DNA of 64,000 nt from Leucogyrophana mollusca (Eukaryota > Basidiomycota > Agaricomycetes > Boletales), in the NCBI GenBank assembly GCA_021014945.1, contig MU266470.1, positions 1 to 64,000 of the forward strand, read 5' to 3'. Made by a program: the position numbers and the translations under genes. The notes under the pieces were generated by a model. It had not been told where the DNA came from and made no database searches. It saw only the letters and a list, made by a program, of their open reading frames with translations. Positions 12,473 through 24,867 of the stretch are shown piece after piece (position 1 is the stretch's first letter; each line of letters opens with the position of its first letter).

Positions 12473-12481
12473 GTATATATA
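12473..12481 (+). promoter_or_regulatory. TATA-like element before the methyltransferase
   Basis: A TATATATA run lies 25-33 bp upstream of the first ATG (12506). If it is a true TATA box the transcript would start very near the ATG, possibly favouring the second ATG at 12521. Confidence 0.35.
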
Positions 12482-12505
12482 CCTTGCTCTTCAACCACGA
12501 TATCA

Positions 12506-13995
12506 ATGTCGACATACACAATGTCTTTTCACGCAATGCACAACTTCTTCCCAGCGACTCGTCGCGTTTCAGACGACCTCGACTTCGACATGGACAGCGA
12601 CGTCGACTCTGACAGGTACACGGAAATATCCCTCGATGCGTTCGCCCCTAGTGTCGCGAGCTCAAAAACTTCAGCCGATCTCTCTATGCGCTCAGCATCT
12701 CCTGCACCGTCCGTGTTTTCCGTGACAAGTTCTTTGCGAGCGCAGGCTTTCCGGCACGAATACGGAAGAGGTCTAAACAACTACTCTGAGGTTTATCGCT
12801 TACCAGCCGATGACGAGGAGTTAGATCGTCTCGGTACATTCGCCGCACATTCTTTATTAGCCGTGTCTCACGTCCGCATTAGATAGGCAGCATGATATGT
12901 TCTGTGAAGTGATAGGCAAATACCCGCCCCCATTACCAGAGATCATGGCCGAGGATCCTCACGGTGAAACCAAAGCCGTTCTCGACCTTGGCTGTGGGAG
13001 TGGTAGCTGGTGAGGTCCCTCGCAGCTCCTAAGCCGCTCGAAAACTCACAATGGTCAGGATAATGGACGTTGCGCGTGAATTCCCGCATGCCAGTGCGGT
13101 GGCTGTTGACCTGGTTCCCATGCAGTCACTGTACGTGTTCCCTCGTTCAATTTATCCTTTCCTGACGCTCTTCCAGATCCATGCCAGCCAACTGCAGGTG
13201 AGAATGCATGATCGCAATCTTCCGTTACGGTACTCAGGTACTTTACTTTTTTTAGAAGCGAAGTTGACGACATCAATCTTGGACTGGAGCACTTCTACGG
13301 TGATTTCAATGTCGTACATGTTCAATTGATTTCTTCAGGAGTGAGTCGCTGGGTTTCTTCGTACCGCCCGCGAAACATTTTTTTTCATGCTTGCAATGAA
13401 ACTTATATCTGGTCTTTAAAGGTCAAGGACTATCATGGGCTAATCGAACATATCAGCCATGTGCTCAGACCTGGTGGATTGATAGATCTAACCGAATTCC
13501 CGTTCAGCTTTACCGGCTTCGAAAGAGAAGAAATTCTTCCACCGGCGGGCGCGTATGAGCCGCCCTGGACAACCCTTTGGATGTCGTACGCTAACAGAGC
13601 TGTTCGGGCACGGGGTGGTGATGCAGATGCAGCGAAAAATATTCATCGATGGATTCTTGAGCACCCTGCATTCGAAGACGTCCATTACCGCGAATTCTGG
13701 ATTCCGCTCTCGCCTTGGTTGCAAGGAAACGACGCTTATACCGCCAAGTGGAACCGCATTGGTGCCACCATGCGGGATGATCTTATGGTAAGTCTGCAGC
13801 ATGCTTTGTAGAACCGCATGTTTATTTAACCGGTTACAGGCATTTATAAAAGGCGGTCGCCCTCTTCTCCTCGGCAGTGGACTCTCGGAGGAATTCGTGA
13901 ACGACATTCAAGAAAAGGCATTCGCAGAGCTCGCCGAGGCGAAAACGCCCCTTTACGTTTTGATCCAGAACGTGTATGCCCGCAAGAGGCAGTGA
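12506..13995 (+). CDS. class I SAM-dependent methyltransferase
   Basis: Seven exons (12506-12833, 12883-13009, 13059-13130, 13177-13197, 13256-13340, 13422-13787, 13840-13995) give 384 aa. A disordered acidic/serine N-terminus of about 85 residues precedes the Rossmann-fold domain. Motif I is VLDLGCGSGSW (about 143-153), followed by the acidic loop AVAVDLVPM and the motif IV/V region VVHVQLISSG, then LRPGGLIDLTEFPFS. This matches the stand-alone methyltransferases (UbiE/LaeA/TAM-like) that are abundant in agaricomycetes; the substrate cannot be read from sequence. The start could be 12506 or 12521, since both ATGs are in frame. No biosynthetic neighbours are present, so a secondary-metabolism role is not supported by context. 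Confidence 0.88.
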
Positions 13996-14318
13996 TTTGG
14001 ATGGCAATGGTTTCGTGGCCTGTCTGGCTTTCCGCTACTAACGCATGGACTCGCATGGGTTTGGGTATAGATTATTGTATCAAGAGAATATTCTGTGTTT
14101 CTAGTATTCCTCCGACTCATTGATACCTACTTTCATGTCTCTCGCATCGCATATCTATCTAACCTCTTGCAATATATTTTCCGTTATCCAGTTGAGATTG
14201 CCATCGAGTTGATTATTGTCAAGATAAATGGGTACACTAGTTTGCCACGTATGTAAATGAAAGAAAATTCCAAGGGTCGAAAGGGTATATACAGTCCCTA
14301 AACAAAGATTTTACAATA
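13996..14318. other. convergent 3' ends
   Basis: 323 bp between the stop of the methyltransferase (+) and the stop of the membrane protein (-). AT-rich, no coding frame; expected to hold both 3' UTRs and polyadenylation sites. Confidence 0.5.
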
Positions 14319-16070
14319 TCACCCCCGGTACTGAGGCGGTGGCATCGATGAATTGGCATCGTCGGGACGGTCGATGCGCGCTGCTAACATCTCCAGGATC
14401 CGGTTTACCTCTGAATCGGGCAAGTGGGGCGAGTCTTCTCCTTCCTGTTGCTCTGGGTTAATCTGAGACGATGGAGATATACTCCCTGGCTGAGGCGGAA
14501 GAGGACGTCTGGTGGATGCCGCCGGGGGAGGCGACGATACCGCTGATGCGGAGCCCTGACCGCTGGACATGGCGGTAGAGCTGATCACAGACTCTGGTGC
14601 CGGCACTGCTTCGCTCGACTGGGGACTACTTGGTATATCCGCATATCCCCTAAGGGGACTTAATACGAACTTTTCCGAGCCACTGGCTATGCTCCGGGGC
14701 TGGGAGAAAGGCGAAAAGGGCTCAACATATCCCGCAGGTGTGGTGTGTGCTCCAAGAATGTCAAAATCGCGTCTGTCCTGGACATTTTTTGCCCGTCTTG
14801 AGGTACGTGAACGCCAGAAGAAGAAGGCCGCTATGGCTGCGATGACCACTATTCCACCTATAACTGGCCCAGCGATAACACCAGCGTTCGTATGCTTAGT
14901 GGAAGTCGAGGGGGTGGTTGAAGTCGAGGGAGTGGGAGCGGTTGAAGTCAAAGGAGTGGAGCTGCTGGAATAATGGGATAATGGTCAGGCCTATCCAGAA
15001 GGCATAATTCAATGGACTCACGCAGTCAGACTCTGGTAAATCACAACCGAATTCATCGCGAGTTTGTCGCCATCTTCGCTGGAATCCGTAATGTTCAGAG
15101 CGTACGTTTGTCCTGGGTCCAGGCCACCTTGATAAAATAACGTTGTATCCGGGACGAACCAATAGCTGCTTGCATTGAGCACGTATTGGGTCTCATTGAG
15201 AGACTGTCGGGGGTAGAGTCAGTGACATATTCCGAGGATTCCGTGCAAGCGACATACCACTGTATATTCCCAGTTCCCCCAATTCACTATGCCCTGAACA
15301 ACGACAGCGGCCGAACCGGAGAACAACATGGATACACTTGATCCAATGGTTACAGTATAGTGGTACGTTTCTCCCGGGATATGGCTATCAGTACCAACGC
15401 TCCAGTTGCCGGCATAGTTGAGAAATGTGGTGTTAGTGTTGTCATACGACATTGTTTGAGGGGCCTGTTGACTAGAAAAAAGCAAAAGATTAGCACTGTC
15501 AAAGTCGTCCCAGACATGCAGGACATACTTGTCACTAAGGGTGGTGGAAATTATGGCTTGCTCAAAAGCGAGCTGCTGATTTGACTGGTCGGGCTGCGCA
15601 GTCAATGTCACGGAGTGGCTCCCCTCAGACAGTCCAGCTTTTGAGAAAAGAACATCTCCTGTGGGACTTAGGGAGCCAGATAGCACATTGTCCAGGGTGA
15701 TATCATAACTGCAGTTGGCGGTACCAACCAGCTCGATGCCGGTACCTTTCAATGGCACGATTATCAGACACTTGGGCCCCCAGCAGCAGAGAAGGCGCAC
15801 TGACCGTAAAACTGCAAAGTTACGTTGGCGCCAGGTAGAGATGTGATGTGCGCTGAATACCCGTTCCCTGGATAGGCAAACTCGGTGTTGAAGCCAGACT
15901 CAGAGTACCAGATTTGCCAGCCGTTTGTGAGACCAAAGCCATCGTCTGAAGTCCGCGATAACCATCAGTCGTCTATCCTCACGTAAACAAAAACTGCATC
16001 ACTCACAATAAGGAGTGTAGGCGAAAACTGGGCTGGTGTCGTTGAGCGTAATGTTCCACTGCGCAGACAT
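14319..16070 (-). CDS. single-pass membrane protein with extracellular beta-rich domain
   Basis: Six exons (16070-16007, 15945-15805, 15745-15529, 15471-15258, 15203-15022, 14964-14319) give 487 aa. The N-terminal half has several N-glycosylation sequons (for example NITL, NVTL, NCSY, NTTF) and alternating hydrophobic segments. A Ser/Thr/Pro-rich stalk (TSTAPTPSTST) leads to one transmembrane helix (about residues 295-317, GVIAGPVIGGIVVIAAIAAF) followed by the basic stop-transfer RSRTSRR. The cytoplasmic tail is Ser/Pro-rich. This layout is typical of a large agaricomycete family of unknown function, perhaps surface sensors. No cleavable signal peptide is seen at MSAQWNITL; an upstream exon may be missing. 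The 57-nt intron 15472-15528 is in frame, but its gctaatc branch site and ctag end support removal. Confidence 0.75.
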
Positions 16071-17207
16071 GTCGGGCAGGGATCGCGGAAGGGCGGGTCG
16101 CAGAGAGGAGCTTTCAGAGTACTTATTTCCCATCTCCGTTTCAGGAGACGTAAGGTCGGCTGTCATTGCCTAGGTTCCGCGTCTCCTGTGCTGCCAGAAA
16201 GAGGCGCCCAAGCGCTTGCTAAAGCACGATCATCGGATTTTGACACACAGGCGTTCTCTTTAGGCCTTGTCCTGAAGCGAAAGAGTCCAGCATCATTGGA
16301 ATGCCCAGCGTCTGTATCCAAAGGGATAGACAGCCAGCGCTAGCATCAAGTACCTCAGTGATTCAGACGCGACGTGGTTGTCGTCGAGTGAACCATTCAG
16401 CAGCGCGACGGTCTGAAAACCCATGGTTACATCGTCAGTATATCAGTTCCTTGAAGTGCAAACTCACATTGCGAGTTTTGAGTTTGATAGATCTTCACCC
16501 ATCATCTCTGAGAGATATAATAGAGCGCGCAACAGGTACCGGGTGAGCGCTGGAACAACACAGCAATATTACTTGCACTTCTACTTCTATCATATAAATA
16601 GACCAGGCGTAGAGACTGTGCCGCCGCTAACCTTGAGGATGATGCCCATGATCATCATTAACGATCCTGCTAGGCTAGGCTGACTGGCCGCGAAATGTTG
16701 ATGTTTCCGCTGACGATGAGGTGCACTCGCCTTAGAGTAGACACGTTGGAAGGAGGGCCTCGCCCTCCAGCCTGCGTGTCGCCATTGATAAATATGTGAT
16801 CGAGGGCAGGGTCCCGTTGCCAGCACGACGACACAATTCATGAGAACGGCGGTGAACCGGGTACACAGATAGCGGTTAGAGCGAGACGGCTACACCGAGT
16901 TTAACGTGACATTTAGCCCGAGTTTGCTGCCCATGTGATTGCGCGTCTGCGTAGAAAAGTTCATTTTTATCCGCTCGTGGACAAGGGTCACAAGGCCTTC
17001 TGGTCGACAGCAAAGGGATTATAGCTGGCTAGTGAGCCTCAGTAGGCAAAATCAAGTCTCGACGGAAAAGAGGCCCAAATCAACTGCTGAGTTTTGGCTG
17101 GTTAGCTTCAACTTGAATCAATCCGACATCTCTCCGACATCTCTCAATTCCGAGACTACAAGTGCTACTTACATAGTAGGCGCCACTTCCATAGTGCTAA
17201 TCTGACC
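16071..17207. other. intergenic, divergent promoters
   Basis: 1.1 kb between divergent starts of the membrane protein (-) and SKI2 (+). Frames on both strands are short and of non-coding composition. No repeats or clear regulatory motifs were identified. Confidence 0.5.
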
Positions 17208-20200
17208 ATGGAAAATCACAGCAGAGTCGGCTCATTCATCGAGCAAATCTTGAATCCTGCACACGAAGATGCAGACAAGATACTGGAGGATATCGGGCTT
17301 GCTTCATTTCCATCTCGCGAACGAGTGCATCAGGAGATCGAAGCCAAACTCCTTTTGCCCCCAGACAAACTCCCAGATCACTGGCTTTCGACGTACCAGA
17401 TGTACGACTTTCACAAGTCGAGATCTTCTTGAATCATCTCGTTTAACTATTTGGGTTCAGACACTGGCAACATGAGACATCTGTCCCGTCGCTGCTAACA
17501 TTCGAACCATCGCCGCCACCAACTAGCCTGTCGTTCGTTCGTGCAGGTCTCCACGGTCGCGTTACAGGCTACGCTGAGGTGAGTGCTTATATATCCTGCA
17601 CGAATAACTTTGTCCGAGGCACGGACTTCAGACGCCAAACCCTCGCGTCTCCACTGCCCTCACCTCTACGTCGATGGACCGTGCTCCTGGCCCAAGCTCA
17701 AGTTTCGTAAGGGGAAAGTCGGGTCACGTCCCTTTCTTACCTGGTGGTCTCGACGATGTGCTACTTGCGCCAGGGGTAGGAAACTCCAAAGAACCCATTA
17801 AAGGACTGAGGTCCATACCTCCCGGCTTCACCAGAGGTTTACGTCTCCCTGGAGATGAACCGGAAGATGAAGTATTTGCCGCACTAGATGGTTACTCGCA
17901 GGCTGGGGGTTCCTTGGAAGACGACCTAGTAAAGTTCCCCGCTCATGTTATATTTGCCACTCTGTTCAAACTAGGATCACGCAGCGCGACGATGGTTTTA
18001 GTATTTCTGACGAGGAGCGCGACGCTATCATCCCTCCTGTTGGGAATCTGACAGAGGTTGATGACCTTCTGCCAGCTACTGTACGGGTGATTGTTTGAAG
18101 CGATTTTAACCCGTCTGACATCTCCGACATAGCGAATGCACCTACGACCAGCCAAAGCAACTCGACGCACAAGGCGAACAAATATCACCAAACGGGACTG
18201 GGCCCATGTAGTCGACATCAACAAACCGATGACGAACTTCCGCGAACTTGTTCCAGAGATGGCCCACAAAGTTAGCATTCTAATTTTCCTGCTTTCAGCA
18301 TGCCCGAACTCTTCGATTACTAGTACCCCTTCGAGCTGGATACGTTCCAGAAAGAAGCAGTATATCATCTCGAGATGGGCGACTCCGTATTTGTTGCCGC
18401 CCATACATCTGCTGGCAAAACGGTCGTCGCAGAATATGCCATTGCTCTTGCTGAAAAGCATATGACCCGGTTTGTTGTTCCTCCTCATTTCCGTCCACGC
18501 CCTCACCAAATCGAGTTATTGTTACTTTAGCGCCATATACACGTCACCCATTAAAGCTCTGTCAAATCAAAAGTTCCGGGACTTCAAGCAAACCTTCTCA
18601 TCGTCTTCCGTCGGAATACTCACAGGAGATGTGCAAATTAATTCGGAAGCCAGTTGTCTGATCATGACAACCGAAATCCTCCGGAGTATGCTGTACAAGG
18701 GAGCCGATCTTATCCGTGATGTTGAGTTCGTGATTTTTGACGAGGTCCATTACGTGAATGATGCAGAGGTAAGAGTCTCTTCCGCGCTGTTCGGGATGGA
18801 TTCTGATCCGAGATCATAGCGAGGTGTTGTATGGGAGGAGGTCATCATTATGCTCCCGGATCACGTTAATATTATTCTTCTGTCGGCCACCGTTCCAAAT
18901 ACCAAAGAATTCGCCGACTGGGTTGGGTAAGGCAACAGTTTTTGGTGTCCTGTCGCTCATTGCACGAAACAATAGCCGAACCAAGAAGAAGGACATCTAC
19001 GTTATCTCCACGGCGCAACGTCCTGTACCCCTGGAACATTATCTGTACGCCGGAAGGGACACGTTCAAGATCGTGGATGCAGGGCGAAACTTCCTCGGAC
19101 AAGGGTAGGACCTAATTTCAGTCACGCGACATGCTGTGCCTACCTTCATTCCCATCAGTTACAAAGATGCTGGAGAAGCTCTCAAACGGAAGCAAGACAA
19201 AGAACGTGAAGCAGCAGGACTCGCGCCTGTCCAACGAGTGGGTGCTCGTGGTGCCGCAAGGGGTGGACAGCGCGGCGCAACTCCAGGTCGTGGCGGTCAA
19301 AGAGGCTCTGCACCCAATGGCAACGCTGCCCCTCGTGGGCGTGGCGGAGGGCCCTCCCGAACCATCCACACGGGTGCTGACAAGAACCTTTATGTTCACC
19401 TACTCAATCATCTACAGAAGAAGACGCTCCTTCCTGTTGTCGTCTTCACCTTCTCTAAGAAGCGATGCGAGGAAAATGCGGGAACGCTCACCAATGCAGA
19501 CCTGTGCACCTCAGTTGAGAAGAGTGAAGTCCACGTTGCGATAGAAAAGGCACTTTCCCGGCTGAAAGGTTTGGCGCACTGCCTGACCCTGTTGGTGCAT
19601 CATGTTGACTCTGGTGTTCAGGATCAGACAAGAAACTACCACAAATCGCTAGGATGCGTGATCTACTATCTCGTGGCATCGGCGTACATCACGGAGGTTT
19701 ACTGCCGATTGTAAAGGAGGTGAGGAAGGTATCTGCGATCATGAACTTGCATTAATGCTTCTCGTTGCAGGTTGTTGAGATTTTGTTCGCTCGCGGCTTG
19801 GTAAAGATTCTTTTTGCCACGGAGACCTTTGCCATGGTACGTATCGGATCTTTTAGGCTACGTGAATGCGTGCTAAGGGCGGCCAATGCAGGGTGTCAAC
19901 ATGCCGGCTAGATGTGTGGTCTTTTCGGGCATCAGGAAGCACGATGGACGCAGCTTCAGAGACATCCTGCCAGGTGAGTACACCCAAATGGCTGGTCGCG
20001 CTGGCCGCCGCGGATTGGATCCTACCGGAACCGTCATAATTGTTGCTCATGATGAACTTCCTGATGTGCGTGCCACTTTTGACGCCTCCATCAGCTCCTG
20101 ACGGCGTGAACAGCAAATCACTCTCCAAACGATGATGCTAGGCATCCCAGCGAAGCTTCAATCACAATTCAGGCTAACCTACAATATGATCCTGAATCTT

Positions 20201-22043
20201 CTTCGCGTGGAAGCGCTGAGGGTCGAAGAGATGATCAAACGCAGTTTCTCTGAGAACGCTTCACAGAAGTTGTTGCCTGACCAGCAACAGAAGGTTGCCG
20301 AGGTATGTGCAATCCGTCTGCTTGTACACTCGCCCCTTCCCAATGTTTTTAGCACGAAAAAGCTCTATCTTCAATGCCTCAGCTTGAGTGTGACGTGTGT
20401 TCTGAGGATATAGAACGTTACTACGATGCTTCCTCCGCGATCGTGCGGCACAATCAGAGCATGATATTTAGTGTCGCTGGCAGCCCATCAAACTCAAATC
20501 TACTGGGATCGGGAAGGGTAGTCATCCTCAGAAACTCGGTCCGTCAAAGCCTTCTCTGCCTGAACGTTTTATTCTTATTTTTCCAACAGCACTTCAAATC
20601 GAACAATGTGGCAGTCCTCCTTAAACCCGACCTGCGTAATCCAGCAAGCATGGGCAAGATGTTCTTTGTATTGGCCTTGGTCGGCGATGCCACGAAAAGC
20701 GGCGCATTAGGTATCAAATCCGTATAGACTGACATGAATCTAGCTCATCTTCGTCCAGATGCCGATGAGCATGGGGTACCCCCACAATGGCCCCCAAGTC
20801 CTGCTTCGTTATCAGTTGAAAATGGGACTTACGAAGTCACCACCGTACCGCTGACCAGTATTTCTCTGGTGACGAATCGGACTATAAAGGCATGCCGCAT
20901 TCCTGCCACACACTCTCGTCGACTGACTCCCTGATCTAGGTTGATGCGTCGCGTATCATTGACGATCACCGCAAATCCTTAATCCTTGAGACGGCCAATT
21001 CCTTGGAGTCACTGGTCAGAGACTGGGCGTCGACTAGTACCTTACCTGAAGTGGATTGGAGTCGCATGCGCACATTGGATTTCCAAGAAACTCTAAGGGC
21101 CAGAAATGAACTGGTTCAACGACGCGCCAGTTCATCATGCGTCCTGTGTGACGACTTCAACAACCATGTAAGTGTCATGGTAGCTGCAAAGGAATAGACC
21201 TCACTTTTTTCGTAGTATTTAATAGTCCATGGGCAAAAGATCTTACGCGCTAACATCGCCAGCTTAAAAATGGCGATCTCTGATCAGAACCTGGAGCTTA
21301 TACCCGATTATGAGCAGAGAATAGAGGTGTTGAAGGAGCTGAAATTTATCGACGAAAACTCCACGGTTCTATTGAAAGGCCGAGTAGCCTGCGAGGCGAG
21401 AACTTGTTGTTATCCCCCCCGTTCATGGGCTCATATACTTCTTTAGATCAACTCAGCGAACGAACTGGTCCTCACAGAACTGATCCTCGAGAACACTCTA
21501 GCCAACTATGAACCTGAGGAAGTGGTTGCACTCCTGTCTTGCTTTGTGTTCCAGGAAAAAACTGAGGTTGAACCGGTAATCCCTCCCAAGCTAGAAGAAG
21601 GCCGAGATGCCATCATTGCCATTAGTGACAAAGTGGGGAGAGTGCAAGATCGTCACAAGGTCGCCGTGGAGGATTTTAGATCCAACCTAAAGTTCGGCCT
21701 TATGGAAGTCGTGTACGAGTGGGCGAAAGGCATGGTGTGTCAGGTTCACTCAACCTGACGATATGCGTCTGACCCCGTTGAAACTGACAGCCTTTCGATC
21801 AAATCACATCGCTAACCGACGTTGCTGAGGGCACGATTGTGAGGGTCATCACTCGCCTGGATGAGACTTGCCGGGAGGTAAGAGATGCTGCTCGGGTCAT
21901 TGGCGATGCGGACCTCTTCAAGAAGCTGGAGGAAGCCCAGGTTAAAATTAAACGAGATAGTGAGTTCTGTAAGCTTCGTCGGTGTTATTTTCCCCCTGAC
22001 GCGTGTGACCGTAGTTGTTTTTGCTGCCAGTCTATACTTCTAG
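17208..22043 (+). CDS. SKI2 DExH-box RNA helicase (Ski complex)
   Basis: Twenty-two exons (17208-17401, 17461-17578, 17632-17928, 17985-18080, 18133-18270, 18324-18469, 18531-18768, 18820-18926, 18976-19104, 19159-19568, 19622-19719, 19771-19836, 19892-20065, 20114-20302, 20353-20538, 20590-20710, 20759-20889, 20940-21167, 21216-21395, 21447-21734, 21791-21959, 22015-22043) give 1243 aa, close to yeast Ski2. Motifs: Walker [19 protein letters not shown] box FDEVHYVND, motif [11 protein letters not shown], motif [14 protein letters not shown], the arch region, and a C-terminal DSHCT domain ending [13 protein letters not shown]. An RG-rich insert lies between the RecA domains. Known role: 3'-5' unwinding of mRNA and feeding it to the cytoplasmic exosome; in yeast it also limits dsRNA viruses. 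Two introns use GC donors (20890-20939 and 21396-21446), both required to keep conserved sequence in frame. Confidence 0.95.
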
Positions 22044-22292
22044 CACATCATTTCCGCGATTCGCCTGCTGTCTACATACGAGATCTAGAAGAAGACAAAG
22101 GTCCTCCCAAGATTACCCCGGGGTAAATGCACCTGCCAGTTGGTTCGTATTTGAAACTCCGCGTTATATCCCGAGTGCTTGGTTCTTGTTTCAAACCTGC
22201 AGTGATCTGTGTGATCTTTAGCGAAACATTTTCTCGTAGCCCAGTAATTTCCGGCAGTTCTGTGCATTTCGAATCCCTTAGCTATTATAGAC

Positions 22293-24243
22293 ATGGAAAT
22301 GGCGAGATCCCGAGATACCTCTCCCCTCCCCATAGAGGGCGTCTCCACACCAGGACCAACCGATCTTCAAACTACGACCTCCAACCAGGAAAGCACTGGG
22401 CTCCTCTTGCTTTCGCTCAACTCCGGTGCTACCGTGCACCAACGAAGACGAGTTAATCCGGAATCCCTCGCTCTCCGCTTAGGCCCCGATCTTGTTCGTG
22501 ACCTGGAGGCGCTCATCTTACCAGGTGTCATAGAAATGCCGTCTTTTGCTGTTCGAAAGGAGCTTCAAGAACGTTATAGTATCGATCGAAGGCATATATA
22601 TGACTACTTCCATAGTAGAGGCTTGCGCGTGATCAAGGAGGACAAGAACGGTAATCTGATTATTCCCAAAGAGCCTGGTCCAATTCTACCGGTATTCTAT
22701 CACTGATTGGTGCAGTTTCCGTTCGATTGACGACTTTGTTCATAAGCCTAATCTCCGACCACTGAGGCAAGCGCCCCTCAAAGATCCTTCCCGTCCTCAT
22801 TCTACACATACTATTTCGAGCGACACCAAATGGATTTCACAGAAGTCCCGTGGAATTACGAAAGCTAGGCCCGGGCGTCCCAGGAAAAACGCTAACAGTG
22901 TCAAGAAGACGATTAGCGATAGGCCAGGACAAGCTGGACCTTTGTCCTGTACCTCAGCTCATCGAACGCACTACACGGTGAATCCCCTCACTCAAGATCA
23001 TTATGCATCGATTGTCGGAGAGGATCAAGATCACGACTTCGTTTCCGGAGCTAACCCCCTCGACGACTCTTTTTCACTTGTCCGAGCTATAGGCGACGTT
23101 TCGTACTCATACCGTCATAAACCTGTGTTCGAGAGGATGCACGAACTTTATGATTTGGAGGCCAGCGCCGCGTCTTTGGCCCACAAGCTCGAAGCATCTT
23201 TGGCCCTTGAGCTCGAACGGGATGTGGCGCTCTTTGGCGAAAACTCCTGTGGATCGACATCACCCTATCGGAGGCCCCTTCTCGAAGAAGATGGACCAGG
23301 GTTCTATCAGTTTCTTTCTGATGCACTCGGGCCTGCTCGTGGTATTCAGGAATGTATCGGCACATATAAGAGCCACATGCAGGAACGATCACGACTCTTC
23401 TATGAAGGTCTTCTTTCAGCTCCTTACACCAACTCTCATCACAGCCACCGGTCCCGGCCCGCGCAGTCCCAGGATCACCATTCGACCTTGAGAGACAACG
23501 AATATAGACTTTGGCTTTCCTCTAGCGAAAACATCGACAAGCACGGGGGCCATGCCGTCTCCAGGAACAGACACTCTCTCCCATCAGGTGGGATGCGCAA
23601 AGTTAGGCAGAAGTCCGCCGTCGGTGCCCCCTATATTAGGCCTCACGCAGATAGGAAGGCCCTGCAGATAGGCAATACCCTTGACGAGCTCTTTCCGGCA
23701 TTGGCTGAGGACGGGATCGTCACTGACATCACGAGGTCACCTGTTGTTCGCACGCATTGTCCACCCTACGTCTGTCCAGATTACCTCAGTTTCCTACATG
23801 ACAGTAGCGCTGTTGATGAGGATTCAGAAGAAGCTGTCACTTGGCCTGTGGCTGGCGACCCGAGCTCCAACCCACTTTCGGCTGACACAGGTACCCCATC
23901 TGCCTCAGAACTCCGTGGACATATGTTGTTCCCAGGAGCCACAGCGGAACCGCCTTTCCCTGCTTATTCTAAAGATGCTAGAAACCTGGAACATTCCGGT
24001 TCACTACTGCAACCGGCTTCCCTTCTCTCCGATGCGTTTGAAACGTCCAATCATGCGGCGGAAGACACAACCGGTAGCACTCCGCGTGTCACTCGTGCCA
24101 GCCGGAAGACCTATGCCCAAACTCGCTTTGTGCCTTGCAGCCCAGCTAAACGGAGTATTCGCGACCGTGAAAGGGTAAAGACGCGATCAGTCACTTCCCG
24201 TGGTACCAGACTGCGAACGACCTCTGCTGGCGGAGGAATCTAA
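22293..24243 (+). CDS. unknown protein with homeodomain-like helical domain and AT-hook-like motif
   Basis: Two exons (22293-22691, 22747-24243) give 631 aa. Residues about 52-115 form a predicted helical domain ending IDRRHIYDYFHSRGLRV. This resembles the third helix of a divergent homeodomain (aromatic-F-x-x-R spacing), but the resemblance is weak. At about residue 173, ARPGRPRKN is like an AT-hook core. The rest is Ser/His-rich and disordered, with a basic C-terminus. The 55-nt intron (22692-22746) is inferred because it joins two long open frames in phase. A transcriptional or chromatin role is an inference only. The gene lies 249 bp downstream of SKI2 on the same strand. Confidence 0.7.
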
Positions 24244-24867
24244 ATACAAAGAGTTCTTGTTACGTCTCTGGCCTCGATAGCAAGTGAGTAATTTGCCCAA
24301 CCTCCATTATGTACGACAGCTCCGCCCGAGGTATTGATCATTTCATGATAGTGTTTTACACAAACTCTCGCTTTGCAACTCAACCTTGTAAACTGCAAAT
24401 TCCCTCTATCAGCGCAACCCCCCGTCAACCCCGTCGTCCAAGCGTCAACCCCACATCTTTCCCACAATCCTTTATATCCAAGATTCCCGACCCACAAGGG
24501 AACTTTGTCTTTGCACAGCGTTGTTTTGGGTACGTATCGAGCGCAGTCTAATCACGCCATTCATGTTGGCTCGTACATATGACCATGAAGGGGAGCCTTG
24601 GAGTACAACAGTCATTTCGTATCAATTGTGGCAGAGCTTAAATGTATTACGCCTGTTCTTATAAATCAAACCTTTTTTCTGTTGGATCCTATACAAGTGT
24701 GCACAGCAATTGTTCATTGTAGCTGTACATCGAACCCTTCAAAAAGACCGAATACATGGGATCTATCGTAGATAATAGTGCTAATGCGTATTACTGAGAT
24801 GCAATGATGATGCGAACAACCATGATAGGAATCGACTTTAGAAAACCATGAAATGCCCGTGTAAGAA
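24244..24867. other. convergent 3' flanks
   Basis: 624 bp between the stop at 24243 (+) and the stop at 24868 (-). AT-rich with no coding frame; likely 3' UTRs. Confidence 0.5.

Larger units (their letters stand above)
10302..12505. other. gene-poor stretch with decayed coding fragments
   Basis: 2.2 kb between IST1 and the methyltransferase. Coding-like pieces on the + strand lie at about 10700-11490 (listed separately). The remainder (10302-10690 and 11500-12460) shows no sustained frame on either strand. Confidence 0.5.

Noticed and set aside
20711..20743. 33-nt intron in SKI2
   Set aside because: An acceptor 15 nt further (ending 20758) keeps the frame and gives a normal 48-nt intron.
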